Positions 46,246 to 57,382 of a stretch of DNA of 64,000 nucleotides are shown in pieces. The position numbers and the translations under genes are program-made. Origin of the DNA: Alkalibacterium sp034520745 (GTDB lineage Bacteria > Bacillota > Bacilli > Lactobacillales > Carnobacteriaceae_A); assembly GCA_034520745.1 (NCBI GenBank), contig JAXHNF010000009.1:1-64000 (forward strand). The letters are read 5' to 3'. Position 1 is the stretch's first letter, and every line of letters begins with the position of its first letter. Under the pieces are notes generated by a model, which saw only the letters and a list, made by a program, of their open reading frames with translations, had not been told where the DNA came from and did not search any database.

Positions 46246-47236
46246 ATGGTTACGATCAAGGATATCGCCAAAGAGGCGGGCGTAGCAAAAAGCACGGTCT
46301 CGAGGTATTTGAATAATGGTTCGGTCAGCCCCAAGACAAGGGAAAAGATAGAGGCCATCGTGAAGAAGAAGGGATATAAGCCGAATACGTTTGCCCGAAG
46401 CCTGAAAGCGCAGAAGACGAATATGATCGAGTAGTGATTATCCCACGGCTTGATTCTCCTTCCACAAACGAAGTCCTTTCCGGCATTGATTCCAAAGCTC
46501 ACGAAAAAGGATACCAGCTGATCATCACGAATGCCAACCAGGAAACGGAAAGAGAAATCGAAGACATTTATACCCTGGCCAAGCAGAAAGTGGACGGGAT
46601 CATTTTTGGCAAAGGAAATAACCGCAGGCACGACAGGCGATGCTGTAGGAGAAATTGGTTATTTCCGTTTCTTGGTTTTAGGACAGAAGACGCAGGATAT
46701 ACCATCGATCATTCATGATGACTATGGTGCAGGAGAAAAAATCGCCACGGCATGCCTTGGAACTGGGGCATGAAAAATATTCTCTATTTCAATGTTTCAG
46801 CAGAAGACAAGGCAGTCGGACGAGAGTCGTTTTAAAGGCTTTATCAATGAAGCATCTAAAAATAAAGCTGTGAAAGTGAAAGAAATCGAAACGTCATTCA
46901 CAATGCGGTGAAGCCTATGATACGGCAATGATGGAACTGGAAGAGTCTGGAAGCAACCTTTATCGTAGGAGCCACGGATACCATCGCTCTGGCAATCATG
47001 AAAGCAGCCCATGATCTCGATCTTAAGATATCCAGGTGATCTGTCGATAGCGGGGTATGGTGGATATGATCTGCTTTCCTTTATGTCACCGGCTTTGACT
47101 ACGATCAAGTATCCGTATTTCGCTATTGGCGATCTGGCCATAGAGACCATTGAGAAAATGATTGCAGAAAACAGGAGACACCTCGGCATCAGAAATTATC
47201 CAATATAGTACTGGTCATTAAAGAAGACGACAAAGA
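46246..47236 (+). CDS. scrR: LacI-family repressor, probably sucrose repressor ScrR (several frameshifts)
   Basis: About 325 residues. N-terminal helix-turn-helix (TIKDIAKEAGVAKSTVSRYL) and sensor domain fragments (IPRLDSPSTNEVLSGID, DLSIAGYGGYDLLS, ALTTIKYPYFAIGDLAIETI). The chain is split over all three frames by at least five indels; the end, near 47236, cannot be fixed exactly. Its place just before the sucrose PTS gene and an operator argues for ScrR. True inactivation cannot be excluded, but the break density equals that of the whole operon. Confidence 0.82.
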
Positions 47237-47251
47237 AGTTAATATAAATGC

Positions 47252-47296
47252 TTTACAAGGAAAGCGTATTCATTTATACTGTAATAGAACCGGTTC
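47252..47296 (+). promoter_or_regulatory. Promoter and operator of scrA-scrB
   Basis: TTTACA (47252-47257), a 17-bp spacer and TATACT (47275-47280). Immediately downstream lies the palindrome GAACCGGTTC (47287-47296), a LacI-family operator type (central CG) as known for sucrose and raffinose genes. It overlaps the likely transcription start, a classic place for repression. Confidence 0.78.
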
Positions 47297-47336
47297 CACA
47301 AATGCTAGTGGACCAAAAAAATGGAGGGATAATAAA

Positions 47337-48763
47337 ATGGCAAATAACAAGGAAATCGCTCAACAGGTAATCGATGCAATCGGCGGTAAAGAGAATGTCG
47401 ACTCGGTCGCGCACTGTGCAACGCGGCTGCGCATCATGGTGAACGACAAAGAACAGGTCAATGAAGCAGAGATAGAAAACATCGAAAAAGTGAAAGGGGT
47501 TTTTAACTCCGGTCAGTATCAGATCATTTTGGGTACGGGCACAGTCAACAAGATCTATGCAAAGAATAACCGGTCTGGGGTTTCAGCAACGACCAAAGGA
47601 GAAATGAAAGAAGAATCAAAACAGCAGGGGAATGCCTTTCAACGGGCCATCCGTACCTTCGGCGATGTCTTCGTTCCGATCATTCCCGTCCTTGTAGCGA
47701 CGGGACTCTTTATGGGGCTGCGGGGCTTATTCACATCAGGAACAGGTTCTGGCCGTAGTTTGGTCTGGTTCCTGGAAGACATCAGCGCTGAACTTTCTGT
47801 TGTATACCCAAGTGCTGACAGATACAGCGTTTGCCTTCCTTCCCGCGCTCGTCGCGTGGTCAGCCTTCCAGAGTGTTCGGCGGCTCGCGGGTCATCGGTA
47901 TCGTTTTCAGGTCTGATGCTGGTCAATCCAGCCCTGCCCAATGCTTATGCCGTAGCGGGCGGAGACGCTTCACCCGATTTATATGCTTGGTTTCATCCCT
48001 GTCGATTAGGTTATCAGGGAACTGTCCTGCCTGCATTCATTGCCGGTTATGTCGGGGTCGAAAGTTGAAAAATGGTTCAGGAAGTCGTACCTGAAACCCT
48101 GGACTTACTTGGTTTCACCATTCGGAACGCTGCTGGTCATGAGTGTTACTGGCACTCTTTGTGATCGGCCCTGTCTTCCACTCGCTGGAAGAAGTCATCC
48201 TGGACCTTGTCGTCTTGGCTGCTGGGTCTGCCGTTTGGTCTGGCCGGGTATACTGATCGGCGGATCGCGCCAGATGCTTGTCATTACCGGTGTGCATCAT
48301 ATTTTCAACTTCCTTGAAGATCCAGCTGCTGGCAAACACGGATGTCAATCCTTTCAACGGCATCATTACTACAGGTATTGCCGCGCAGGGTGGAGCGACA
48401 CTCGCTGTGGCAATGAAGACTGAATGCAAGAAACTGAAAGCTCTGGCATACCCGTCTACACTGTCAGCTTTTCTGGGATATAACAGAACCGGCGATTTTT
48501 GGTGTCAATCTCCGTTACATCAAACCTTTTGTATTCGGCTTGGTCGGAGGGGCAGCAGGTGGTTTCATGGGTGATATTCTGAGCCTGGAAGCATCCGGAA
48601 TGGCCGTGACCGTTATCCCGGGCACGCTGTCTTTATCTGGACGGACAGATAGGACTGGTATATCCTGTCTAATGTCGTTGCTATCGGTGTGGCTTTTGCC
48701 CTCACTTATATGTTCGGATACTCGGATAAAATCGAAGAAGACATTGAAGGATCGAAAGCTTAA
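47337..48763 (+). CDS. scrA: Sucrose-specific PTS transporter, EIIBC (heavily frameshifted)
   Basis: About 475 residues. The EIIB domain is intact: Cys phosphorylation site in SVAHCATRLRIMVND (about residue 28). Then EIIC membrane parts (GDVFVPIIPVLVATGLFMGLRGL, LVNPALPNAYAVAGG, GGAAGGFMGDILSLEASGMAVTVIPG) appear in changing frames with at least six breaks. The end ...IEEDIEGSKA fits. No EIIA domain is attached, so EIIA would come from another protein. Imports sucrose as sucrose-6-phosphate. Confidence 0.85.
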
Positions 48764-48780
48764 TTACTAGGAGGAATAAC

Positions 48781-50206
48781 ATGATAGAAGAACGCAAGAC
48801 AAAAATATTCTGTCCACTATCATCTGCGTGCACCGCAGGGACTAATTCGAATGATCCAGGACGGCCTAATCTACTTCAAGGGACAGTATCACGTCTTTCT
48901 TCAGTGGAACCCTGAAGGCACGACCCATGCAAATAAGACATGGGGGCATGCCGTATCAGATGACCTGATTGAGTGGACTTATTTAGAACCTGCCCTGAAA
49001 CCTGACTGGACTGGTTCGATGAGGACGGCTGCTATTCCGGCAGTGCTTTTGAGAAAGATGGCAAACTGTTTCTGTTTTACACAGGTAATGTCAGAAATGA
49101 TAAAGGAGACAGAGAGAGCTATCAGTGTCTGGCTGTTTCAGAGGACGGCATTCACTTCGAAAAGAAAGGCCCGCTGTTTGACCATCCAGGCGACTGCACG
49201 GCTCATCTGAGGGATCCGAAAGTGTGGCAGCAGGATGATGTCTACTGGATGATCCTGGGTGCCCAGACACTGGATTTGAAAGGGACCGCACTCCTGTACC
49301 GTTCAGACGATCTGCTCGGACTGGTCATTTCGCAGGTGAATTTACAGAATGCTTTACCTGATTTTGGCTACATGTGGGGAATGCCCGATGTATTGAAACT
49401 GGCTGAAAGGGATGTGTTTGTTTTTCACCTCAAGGTATAGAGCAAAAGGGTGACAAATACAAAAACATTTATCAAGACGGGCTGCAGTGTAGGACAGGTC
49501 CATCAGGGCGCGTTCACCGCAGACGGGGAAGAATTTACTGAAATGGACCGCGGCTTTGAATTCTACGCTCCCCAGTCGTTTCGAAAGACCAGTCTTGGGA
49601 GGACGACAATTCTTTCGGTGGATCGGAACCATGCTACAGCAACCTCAAGGCTAGCAGTGCCGGAGCAATCGGAAGATGGGTGGATCCAGGTGATCTGACA
49701 CTTCCAAGAAGAAGCGAAACTTCGGTGATGGAAGACTCGTCCAGCAGCCTGTTCGAAGAATTAGAGGCATTGAGAAAGCAGTCGTCTGATTACCTTGAAG
49801 ACGTTTACGGAAAGACGGCCTCACATTTTCGAGCACCGGGACTCCAGGAATTCGTCATTGCGTGGCACGAGGCAGCCTCATCCTTTTCGTGGACTCTTCG
49901 CAGTGAAGTGACAGTGAACTACGACTCAGCGGAGAAACGAGTCACTGTGGAACGGACGAACTGGGCTACGGGCAGCACGGGAAACGAGAAGCGTGACCTT
50001 GATGGCTCCTCTGAAAACAGTTCAGCTGTTTCTCGAGGATAAGCATGATGGAACTTTATCTGAATGACGGTCGTGAGGTCTTTGCGCTGACCGTATTTCA
50101 ACGAAGAAGAACAGACCAGATGGGAATGGAAAAAATCCAGACTTGGCTGGAGCAGGTTTGAGTTCAGCTCGATGTGTTTGAACTGAAAAGAACACTTGAA
50201 CTTTGA
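48781..50206 (+). CDS. scrB: Sucrose-6-phosphate hydrolase, GH32 (heavily frameshifted)
   Basis: About 470 residues. After removing one A near 48806 the N-terminus reads YSVHYHLRAPQGLIRMIQDGLIYF, followed by HVFLQWNPEGTTHANKTWGHAVSDDL. Asn-Asp of the usual NDPNG nucleophile motif is replaced or misread as MIQDG. DIKDPKVW-like LRDPKVWQQDD and the beta-sandwich part (FEFYAPQSF) appear later. Several indels remain; the end is either 50186 or 50206. Cleaves sucrose-6-phosphate to glucose-6-phosphate and fructose. Ribosome site GGAGG. Confidence 0.84.
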
Positions 50207-50224
50207 CGAATTGTGCATTAGAAC

Positions 50225-50266
50225 AGCAGCGCTCATACCCTGAAATGGGGACAGGCGCTGCTTTTA
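50225..50266 (+). terminator. Terminator of the scr operon
   Basis: AGCAGCGC (50225-50232) pairs with GCGCTGCT (50255-50262), with a partial inner CCC/GGG pair, then four T. Confidence 0.8.
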
Positions 50267-50277
50267 CATTGTATGAT

Positions 50278-51248
50278 TTAATCAAAACTTTTTTTTATCA
50301 GTTCACTTGAATTTTTCTGTTCCAGGATGATCTGGAGCTTGATTCGCGCTTTGATCCCTGTTCAGTACCGGGAGCGAAAATGGTGCCCAGTTCTTTCAGG
50401 TGTTTGCCGCCTCCTTTATAGGCATAAATATCTTGCGCAATACCATTAAAGGCCCGGGATGTTATAACGATAGCTACATGATTATTCAGCAGTTTTTTTA
50501 TACCCGACAGTGTTTCCGGCGGCATGTTTCCCGCACCCAGTGCTTCGATCACTAACCCGTCAATATCGGCTGCAGCCAGTGCATCGAACAGCGTGCTGTC
50601 CATTCCTGCATAAGCTTTGATCAAACACACATTTTTAGTGATGGCTTCAATAGGATAAGTTTCATCGAAAACCAGTTTCTGATAGAAACGGACTTCATGC
50701 TTGGAAACGATACCTATGGGTCCGAAAGTCGGTGTCCGGAAGGTTGCGACATTGGTCGTGTGTGTTTTTGTAACGTAGCGGGCCGTATGTATCTCTTCAT
50801 TCATAACGACCAGCACGCCTTTGTCTTTTGCATCATCGGATAAAGCTGTCCAGATGGCATTTTGAAGGTTGCTGATGCCGTCTGAGCCGATCTCGTCAGT
50901 CGGCCGCATTGCGCCGGTCAATACGATGGGGAAAGGCGCATTTAAAGTCAGCTCCAGAAAGTAGGCGGTCTCTTCCAGTGTGTCCGTTCCATGTGTGATC
51001 ACGGCGCCGTCATAGCGGTCGTCATCAACAGCTTCAGACAACCTTTTTTGGATGTCCAGCATATGATGAAGCGTGACATGCGGAGATGGCAGCTGGAAAA
51101 TGTCTTCTTCAACGATTTCGATGTTTTCTTCAAATAACTGACTGTACTTATGCAGTGGGTGTTCTTCGCTTGGCTTCACTGCGCCAGTTCTTTGATCGGT
51201 ACTCATGGAGATCGTACCGCCGGTATGCAGAAGTAAGATTCGTTTCAC
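50278..51248 (-). CDS. ansA: Asparaginase (one frameshift near the end)
   Basis: About 323 residues. L-asparaginase: N-terminal LLHTGGTISM (nucleophile Thr) and ITHGTDTLEET (second Thr with Asp), plus LTGAMRP. The raw frame ends at 50298; the neighbouring frame continues with IKARIKLQIILEQKNSSELIKKSFD and stops at 50278, the normal asparaginase C-terminus. Start is GTG at 51248 behind AGAGGA. It follows the MBL gene with a one-base gap, so they form an operon. Confidence 0.9.
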
Positions 51249-51249
51249 G

Positions 51250-51886
51250 CTATCGTTCCTCTCTGTTTCTGAAATATGGGTTTGTCCGCTTTTCGTAGCC
51301 GATCGTTGTTGCGTCTTTATGTCCGGGATAGACAGTAAAGTCATCCGGCAGGACTAAAAGGTTTTTTTCGACAGCCGGAATCAGTTTAACCGGGTCGCTG
51401 CCCGGCAGGTCCGTCCGTCCAATACTTCCCTTGAACAAGGCGTGCACCGGAGAAGACGCATTTATCTTCTCTGAAAATGAAACTGACCCCGCCCGGAGAG
51501 TGACCGGGTGTTTCTGCGACTTCAAAAGTAAAGGGCCCGATGGATAGGGTTTCTTTCGGGTCGAAGGTGTATTCAGCTGGTTGAGCTTTGATTTCATGTG
51601 TACTGTAAACGGACAGGTTCAGACCCGGATCTCCCAGCCAGTCCTGTTCTTTAGGGCTGACATAAACAGGGATGTCATAATCCACACGAATATCCTCCAG
51701 TGCACCGATATGATCATAATGGGTGTGCGTCAGTAAAATTGCCAGGGGTCTGACACCCAATGTTTCCAGTTCGTCTTTTATCTTGCTGGTTTCATCGCCC
51801 GGATCGATCACCAGGGCTTGAGCATCCGAATAGACGATATAACAGTTCTCTTCAATCACGCCAGTTTCGATCTGCTTCGACTTCAA
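51250..51886 (-). CDS. MBL-fold metallo-hydrolase, glyoxalase II-like (one frameshift)
   Basis: About 211 residues. Metal motif THTHYDHIG, then ETPGHSPGGVSF and, in the second frame, LFKGSIGRTDLPGSDP and VYPGHKDATTIGYEK, all typical of the YqgX/GloB-like group. The frame breaks near 51450 between CVFSG and LFKGS. Hydrolyses a thioester such as an S-acylated thiol (family inference). First gene of a pair with ansA. Confidence 0.9.
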
Positions 51887-52027
51887 TCATTCACATGACC
51901 TCCTTCATTCATTACTCATTATAACCAAACAGAGGACGTCTGTCGAAATATAAGCAGATTAATTGAGTTTGTGATGACGTTATCATAAACTGAAAGGTAG
52001 TGATAAAAATAGAAGGAGGAGTTCAAT

Positions 52028-52492
52028 ATGTCAACATCAGAAGTAAAAGATTGTCTTAATGGTATTTTAGCTACACAAGGGTTATTTTACACGAAGCTTC
52101 ATCAGGCCCACTGGTACATCAAAGGGCACCATTTCTTTAACCTGCATGTGAAGCTGGAAGAATTTTATGATGAAATAACAGCACACATGGATGATACTGC
52201 AGAGAGACTGCTTCAGATCGGCGGAGAACCTTACTCAACACTCAAGCAGTTCATGGAACACTCGGCAATCCAGGAATCACCTGACAACAAATATACGCCG
52301 GAAGAACCGGTTGTCAAAATGATCATCAAAGACTTTGAGATCCTGCGCGACGAACTGGCAAAAGGCATAGATCTGATAGACGAAAATAACGATGATGTCT
52401 CTGTGGATATGCTGATTGGTCAAAAAGCTTATGTCGACCAGGCTATCTGGATGCTATGGGCTTATTCAGGCAAGAATGCTTTAGGCGAATAA
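52028..52492 (+). CDS. dps: Dps family DNA-protecting ferritin
   Basis: 154 residues. Ferroxidase site residues are visible in KLHQAHWYIKGHHFFNLH and FYDEITAHMDDTAERLL. Oxidises and stores iron and protects DNA from peroxide. Ribosome site AGGAGG. A near-palindrome TGATGACGTTATCA (51972-51985, one mismatch) lies 43 bp upstream and could be a regulator site, but it does not match the PerR consensus well. Confidence 0.94.
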   Translation: MSTSEVKDCLNGILATQGLFYTKLHQAHWYIKGHHFFNLHVKLEEFYDEITAHMDDTAERLLQIGGEPYSTLKQFMEHSAIQESPDNKYTPEEPVVKMIIKDFEILRDELAKGIDLIDENNDDVSVDMLIGQKAYVDQAIWMLWAYSGKNALGE

Positions 52493-52526
52493 TAAGCGAT
52501 TAACTGAACCGTTTTTTAATAGCGAT

Positions 52527-52578
52527 AAAACAGGTTGTTTCTGCTCCTTTAGACGAGTGGGAAACAGTCTGTTTTTTT
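52527..52578 (+). terminator. Terminator of dps
   Basis: AAACAG-G-TTGTTTC pairs with GGAAACA-GT-CTGTTT with small bulges, followed by a run of T. Confidence 0.75.
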
Positions 52579-52599
52579 GTCTTGGATCAGAAGGGGACG

Positions 52600-52980
52600 G
52601 AATAGTGAGTCCTACTAGAAATTGTGTTTGAATTCAGTTCGTGCATACGTAACTGTCTGACACCGAGCTTATTTCTCATTTTTTGAAGTTCAGTTTTGTG
52701 GTGATCACTAAATGCATGAATGTCGTTAATGTTCAGTTTAGAATCGGTACGACCTGACTCGACAGATCACTTTATAATTTCAGTTCACGGCTTTAACATT
52801 TCCTTGAACTGAATAAATCGGACATTTTGTCGAGTTCATTTTCTTCTACTGTAAGCTGAACCACTAAAAATCACCGCTTTGCTGCATTTAAGACATAGGT
52901 TCATGAGTCAGATCCAAGCCGCTGTCGATTTAAAAATCAGTATGAAAAGTAGGTTTTTTTAGAAAAATATGATAGGATTA
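52600..52980. repeat. Gene-free region with scattered GTTCAG/CTGAAC inverted motifs
   Basis: About 380 bp without a gene. TTCAGTT-type half sites occur at least five times, and one good inverted pair has perfect 9-bp arms (TTCAGTTCA 52779-52787, TGAACTGAA 52805-52813). Spacing is irregular, so I cannot call it a tandem array, but it may be a decayed relative of the palindrome arrays elsewhere in the window. Confidence 0.45.
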
Positions 52981-53010
52981 TGATTAGTTAAAGAGCAAAG
53001 AAGGGTTACT

Positions 53011-53472
53011 ATGATAATCATTACAGATAATGAGCAGGATACAAAGACCGTAGCGGCATAGAATTACGCGGGCTTGCTGCAGCCGTCCATGACGGTTCTG
53101 CTGGAAGGTCAGCTCGGGGCTGGCAAGACAACCTTTACAAAAGGCCTTGCAGAAGGGCTTGGAATAAAAAGAGTGATAAAAAGTCCGACGTATACACTGA
53201 TCAAGGAATACACCGACGGGATGCTGCCGCTTTACCATATGGATCTGTACCGGCTGGAGGATGCTGAAGACGAAGACCTGGGCCTGGAAGAATATTTTTA
53301 TGGAGACGGTGTAACGATCGTCGAGTGGGGATCTTTCATGAAAGAAGACCTGCCTGAAGAGCATTTACTGATTCAGATAAACGTTCTGAACGGTGCAGAG
53401 CAGCGGGAACTGATCATTACAGGGCATGGGAAAAAATACAGCGATATAGTGGGGCGGTTGGAAAATGAGTGA
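53011..53472 (+). CDS. tsaE: tRNA t6A synthesis ATPase TsaE, with an in-frame TAG
   Basis: 153 residues if codon 17 is read through. P-loop EGQLGAGKTTFTKGLAEGLG, then SPTYTLIKEY and YHMDLYRLEDAEDEDLGLEEY, and the VEWG motif. P-loop ATPase partner of TsaB/TsaD. The frame is continuous from the ATG at 53011, but codon 17 is TAG (53059-53061), where GAG (Glu) would fit the family. This could be a base-call error. It overlaps the GNAT gene by 8 bp. Confidence 0.9.
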
Positions 53473-53987
53473 AGCACTGGACTGTACCATACGTGAAGCC
53501 ATACCAGCGGATGCTGCGCGAGGTTTTGAGGCTGCTGAATGAAACAGCGACTCAGACGGGGTTTATGACTCAGGGATCTGAGGGTGTGGGAATCACTACT
53601 GAAGAAGAAGAGAAGCAGCTTGCCGATATTTATGAGTCATCGAACAACTGTGTGTTCGTGGCGACTTGCAGAGCGATAAGGTCATCGGGATCGCTCTCGA
53701 TCCACGCTTCCGACAAACCTAAGATCAGGCATATTGGGGACATCGGCATCGTTATAGACAAAGCTTACTGGGGCTATGGTCTTGGTACACTGATGATGGA
53801 GGAACTGCTGCTGTGGGCAGATGAATCACCCGTACTCAGCCGTCTGCAGCTGCAGGTACAGGAACGGAACACGCGGGCAAGGCACATGTATGAGAAGCTC
53901 GGATTCAAGCTGGAAACCATCATGGAACGCGGCGTTAGAGATGAAGGAGACTATCTCAACGTCTGTCTTATGAGCAAATTGATATGA
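53465..53987 (+). CDS. GNAT family acetyltransferase (three indels)
   Basis: About 174 residues. After removing one G near 53520 the N-terminus reads IPADAARVLRLLNETATQTGFM. A stretch around 53660-53697 is out of frame (one base missing, one extra) and corrects to ADLQSDKVIGIA. The C-terminal GNAT core is intact: IGIVIDKAYWGYGLGTLMMEEL and RNTRARHMYEKLGFKLE. The substrate is unknown. Translationally coupled to tsaE, a pairing also common in other Firmicutes. Confidence 0.87.
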
Positions 53988-53993
53988 AAAAAT

Positions 53994-54023
53994 CAGCCGG
54001 GAGCAGATCCCGGCTGTTTTTTT
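53994..54023 (+). terminator. Terminator of the tsaE operon
   Basis: A 9-bp stem CAGCCGGGA/TCCCGGCTG with a 5-nt loop and a run of T. Confidence 0.85.
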
Positions 54024-54032
54024 AGTCAATTA

Positions 54033-54557
54033 TTATTTGATAAAACGTTCCAGAGAGTGAGGTCCGAACTCTTTTTCCTGATTCAGTAGGATGGATGCAC
54101 TTGCACGGGCATCGTCAAGTGCGTGGTGATGGTTAAGGGAAATGCCGTAATGTGCCGCAACGGTGTTCAGCTTGTGATTCGGCAGTTCACGCAGGAGTGC
54201 ACGGGAGGACTGTACTGTACATAATGTTTTGAACCGAGGGGCACTCACGCCGTAATGTGATAACGTTCCTGTTAATATGCGTTTGTCAAAAGGCATATTG
54301 TGCGCAATGACCAGCTGATCGGGTGTGAAGTACTGTTTCAGGTCGTTCCATACTTCAGGGAACTTCGGCGCATCGTAAACATCTGTTTCTCTGATACCGT
54401 GTATCTGCGTGTTGAAGCGGTCAAACCATGTTTCCGGCTGTATAAGCGTGTAGTATTCATCGATGATTTTGCTGTCTCTGACAATAGTCAAAGCGACTGA
54501 ACAGGCGCTGTGGGACTGACGGTTGGCTGTTTCAAAATCAATTGCTGTAAAATTCAT
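54033..54557 (-). CDS. DnaQ-like 3'-5' exonuclease
   Basis: 174 residues. DEDDh exonuclease: FTAIDFETAN (first Asp and Glu), AHNMPFDKRIL (Asp) and HHALDDARASA (His and last Asp). A single domain without polymerase. Cleaves DNA or RNA 3' ends; role in repair or RNA turnover unknown. Convergent with the tsaE operon. Confidence 0.92.
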   Translation of the reverse strand: MNFTAIDFETANRQSHSACSVALTIVRDSKIIDEYYTLIQPETWFDRFNTQIHGIRETDVYDAPKFPEVWNDLKQYFTPDQLVIAHNMPFDKRILTGTLSHYGVSAPRFKTLCTVQSSRALLRELPNHKLNTVAAHYGISLNHHHALDDARASASILLNQEKEFGPHSLERFIK

Positions 54558-54660
54558 ATCATTTAACCTCTTTTTTTCGTTGTTGTTTAGTCATTACAGT
54601 ATAGCATGATTCACAGTAGATTCAAGATTAACATTATTGAAAGAGTGAGCGTTCTTTCTG

Positions 54661-54708
54661 TAGAAAAATAGAACCCGCCGAAACTCTCTAAAGAGTCCCG
54701 GCGGGTTC
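54661..54708 (-). terminator. Terminator of the P-type ATPase gene
   Basis: GAACCCGCCG (54671-54680) and CGGCGGGTTC (54699-54708) with inner ACTCT/AGAGT, followed on the minus strand by a U-run. The uncorrected ATPase frame would run through it. Confidence 0.88.
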
Positions 54709-54718
54709 TGGTTTATAT

Positions 54719-57358
54719 TTAGGCTGGTTTTATAAGGTAAAACAATTTTTCTCAGTTCTAGAATAATCGTTGTTGCAAAGGCTAACCCAGCCGCGATAGC
54801 CCATTCGGTCAAGCCGAATGCAGCGGGGATGGAGAAGACGCTTCTGACGGCAGGTAGAAGTGTGATTCCGTACAGGCCCATCCCGGCAATAAACGCCATA
54901 ATGACAAACTTATTACTGAAAAATCCGGCACCGATACTCGTCTGGACATTGGAACGAGCCGGGAACACTTGAAGTGTCCGAGACAATATCAATGTCGTAA
55001 AGGCCATGGCCACACTCATTTCTTCCGATATCTGAAGTCCGATATACTGCGAAATGATGACAGCCGTGCCTATAAGCACCCCACGAAACGCAACGATCCT
55101 GAAGGTATTGCCTGAGAATATCGATTCATCAGGATCCCTAGGTTTTTGTTCCATAACGTTCTTTTCTGCCGGTTCCAGTCCTAAGGCGATAGCTGGCATT
55201 GAGTCATTGACCAGATTGATAAAAAGCAGCTGCAGCGCTGTGAACGGGCTGACCCAGTTCACTACCAGGGCAAATATGATAGCAATGACAGCACCCAGAT
55301 TCCCTGAGAACAGGTAGGCGATCGATTTTTTGATATTGCTGTAAATGGTACGTCCGACAGCAATCGCACAGGACGATGGAGACGAAATTGTCATCAGTCA
55401 GGATCATGGCTGAAGCATCTTTGGCCACGTCCGTCCCGCTACCCATCGCGATACCAATATCGGCCTGCTTCAGAGCCGGTGCATCATTGACGCCGTCACC
55501 CGTCATGGCAGTGATCTGGTTTTTGTTCTCCCAGGCTGTCACGATACGGATTTTATTTTCCGGTGTTACACGGGCGTAAACGGTGATGTCTTCGAGCTGA
55601 TCCATCAGCTCTTCTTCGGACAAGTCATCCAGCTCCTGCCCGGTATAAGCAAGGTCGCCTTCTTTGAAAATGTTCAGATCACGTCCGATCGCACGGGCGG
55701 TGGTTTTGTGGTCACCTGTGATCATGACGGTTCGCACGCCCGCGTTAGCGGCATCTTCTACGGCGTGATAAACGGCTTCACGCGGTGGGTCGATCATAGC
55801 GAGCAGACCGATGAAAATCAGATCGTCTTCATCCTCGATGCTGACTTCATTTGTGTCGATCGGCTTATAGGCAAAAGCCAGGACACGCATCGCCTGGTTG
55901 GAGAAATCCTCGTTTTTCTGTTTCAGTTCTTCCAGACGTTCTTCTGTCAGTTCGACGATCTCGCCGTTCATCTTGACTCTTGAACACAGCTTGAACAGTA
56001 CATCAGGTCCACCTTTTGTCAGAAGACCGTTTTTCTCCGTCGATTTCATGAACGGTGGACATGCGTTTGCGGCTGGAGTCAAAAGGAAGCTCGGCTGAGT
56101 CTCGTATACTTCTCTCTCAGGGAGTTGTATGGAAGGTCCTGTTTGTTGCTGTAAGCGATCAGAGCGACTTCTGTAGGGTCACCGCTGGATTCACCTTTTT
56201 CATTGATATTGGAGTCGTTTGCCAGAACAGCTATTTCCATCAGTATCTTTTCTGACTCTGTCCAGGTGCTGCTGTCTCCGGAGAAAAGATGAGATTCGCC
56301 ATTTGGAATGTATTCATCCACGACGGTCATTTTATTCTGTGTCAGGGTCCCGGTTTTATCGGTACAAATCACGCTGGTGGAACCGAGCGTTTCGACTGCC
56401 GGCAGCTGTCTGATGATCGCATGCTGCTTGGCCATTTTATTTGTTCCGACTGACAGAACGATTGTTACGATGGACTGCAGAGCTTCCGGGATCGCTGCGA
56501 CGGCAACGGCCGCAGCGAACATGAAGGCATTAAGCAGGGGCACGGTCACATCCTGTGCGTCTCCGAGTAAGATACGTGCAGCCTGGATACCAAAAATAAC
56601 GACAGACAGCAGTAAGTATAAATATACCCAGTTTCTTGCTGAATTGTGCCAGCTGTCTCTGCAGAGGCGTCTGCTTGGCAGAGGCATTCTGAACGAGTTC
56701 GGCAACCTTACCCATTTCCGTTTTTTCACCGGTCGATGTCACGACCATCATTCCGCGGCCGGCAGTGACCATCGTACTGCTGTAAACCATATTGATACGG
56801 TCAGCGAGCGGGATGTCTTCGTCCAATGCTTTATCTGTTTTCTCGGAAGGCATGGACTCACCGGTCAAAGCACCTTCTTCGACTTGAAGCGATTCGGCTT
56901 TCGATCAGTCGTCCGTCGGCAGGGATGTTATCTCCGGCTTCCAGTGCGACGACGTCACCAACGGTCAGTTCTCTGGCTTCGATCTGTTTTGTTTTGCCGT
57001 CACGATAGACATTTGCCGTCGGAGCGGACATTTTTTCCAGAGACTCGAGTGAATCCTCAGCTTTTTTTGTCTGAACCACACTTAAAATGGCGTTCAAGAT
57101 CAATACAACAAAGATGATCAGTGATTCGATCCATTCGCCAATGACTACCTGAACGATTGCTACAATAAGTAAAACGATGACCATGGGATCTTTAAAGGTT
57201 TCCAGAAACATGGAGAGGATAGATTTCTTTTCTTTACGGCTGATTTCATTGTAACCGTGTTCTTCCAGTCGTTTGTCCACCTCCGACTGGCTGAGACCTT
57301 CTCTGGAAGAACCGATGGATTCCAGTACGTTGTCTTTTGTTTCCTGATAATAATTCAT
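54719..57358 (-). CDS. P-type cation ATPase, Ca2+-transporting type (about five frameshifts)
   Basis: About 880 residues. Visible in order: N-terminal cation-ATPase domain (GYNEISRKEKKSILSMFLETFKDP), VGDVVALEAGDNIPADGRL, TGESMPSEK, the phosphorylation motif CTDKTGTLTQNKM, MITGDHKTTARAIG, MTGDGVNDAPALKQADIGIAM and the C-terminal membrane part. This is the type IIA pattern (Ca2+ pumps). Frames break near 56860, 56650, 56080, 55390 and 54740; one A less at the last gives PYKPA and a stop at 54719-54721. RBS AAAGGA. A structured leader precedes it. Confidence 0.9.
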
Positions 57359-57382
57359 TGCTTTATCCTTTCTATGATGAAG

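Noticed and set aside
46246..50206. Calling scrR, scrA and scrB pseudogenes
   Set aside because: The same type of single-base break occurs in essential genes (murB, tsaD, tsaE), so error is the simpler explanation.
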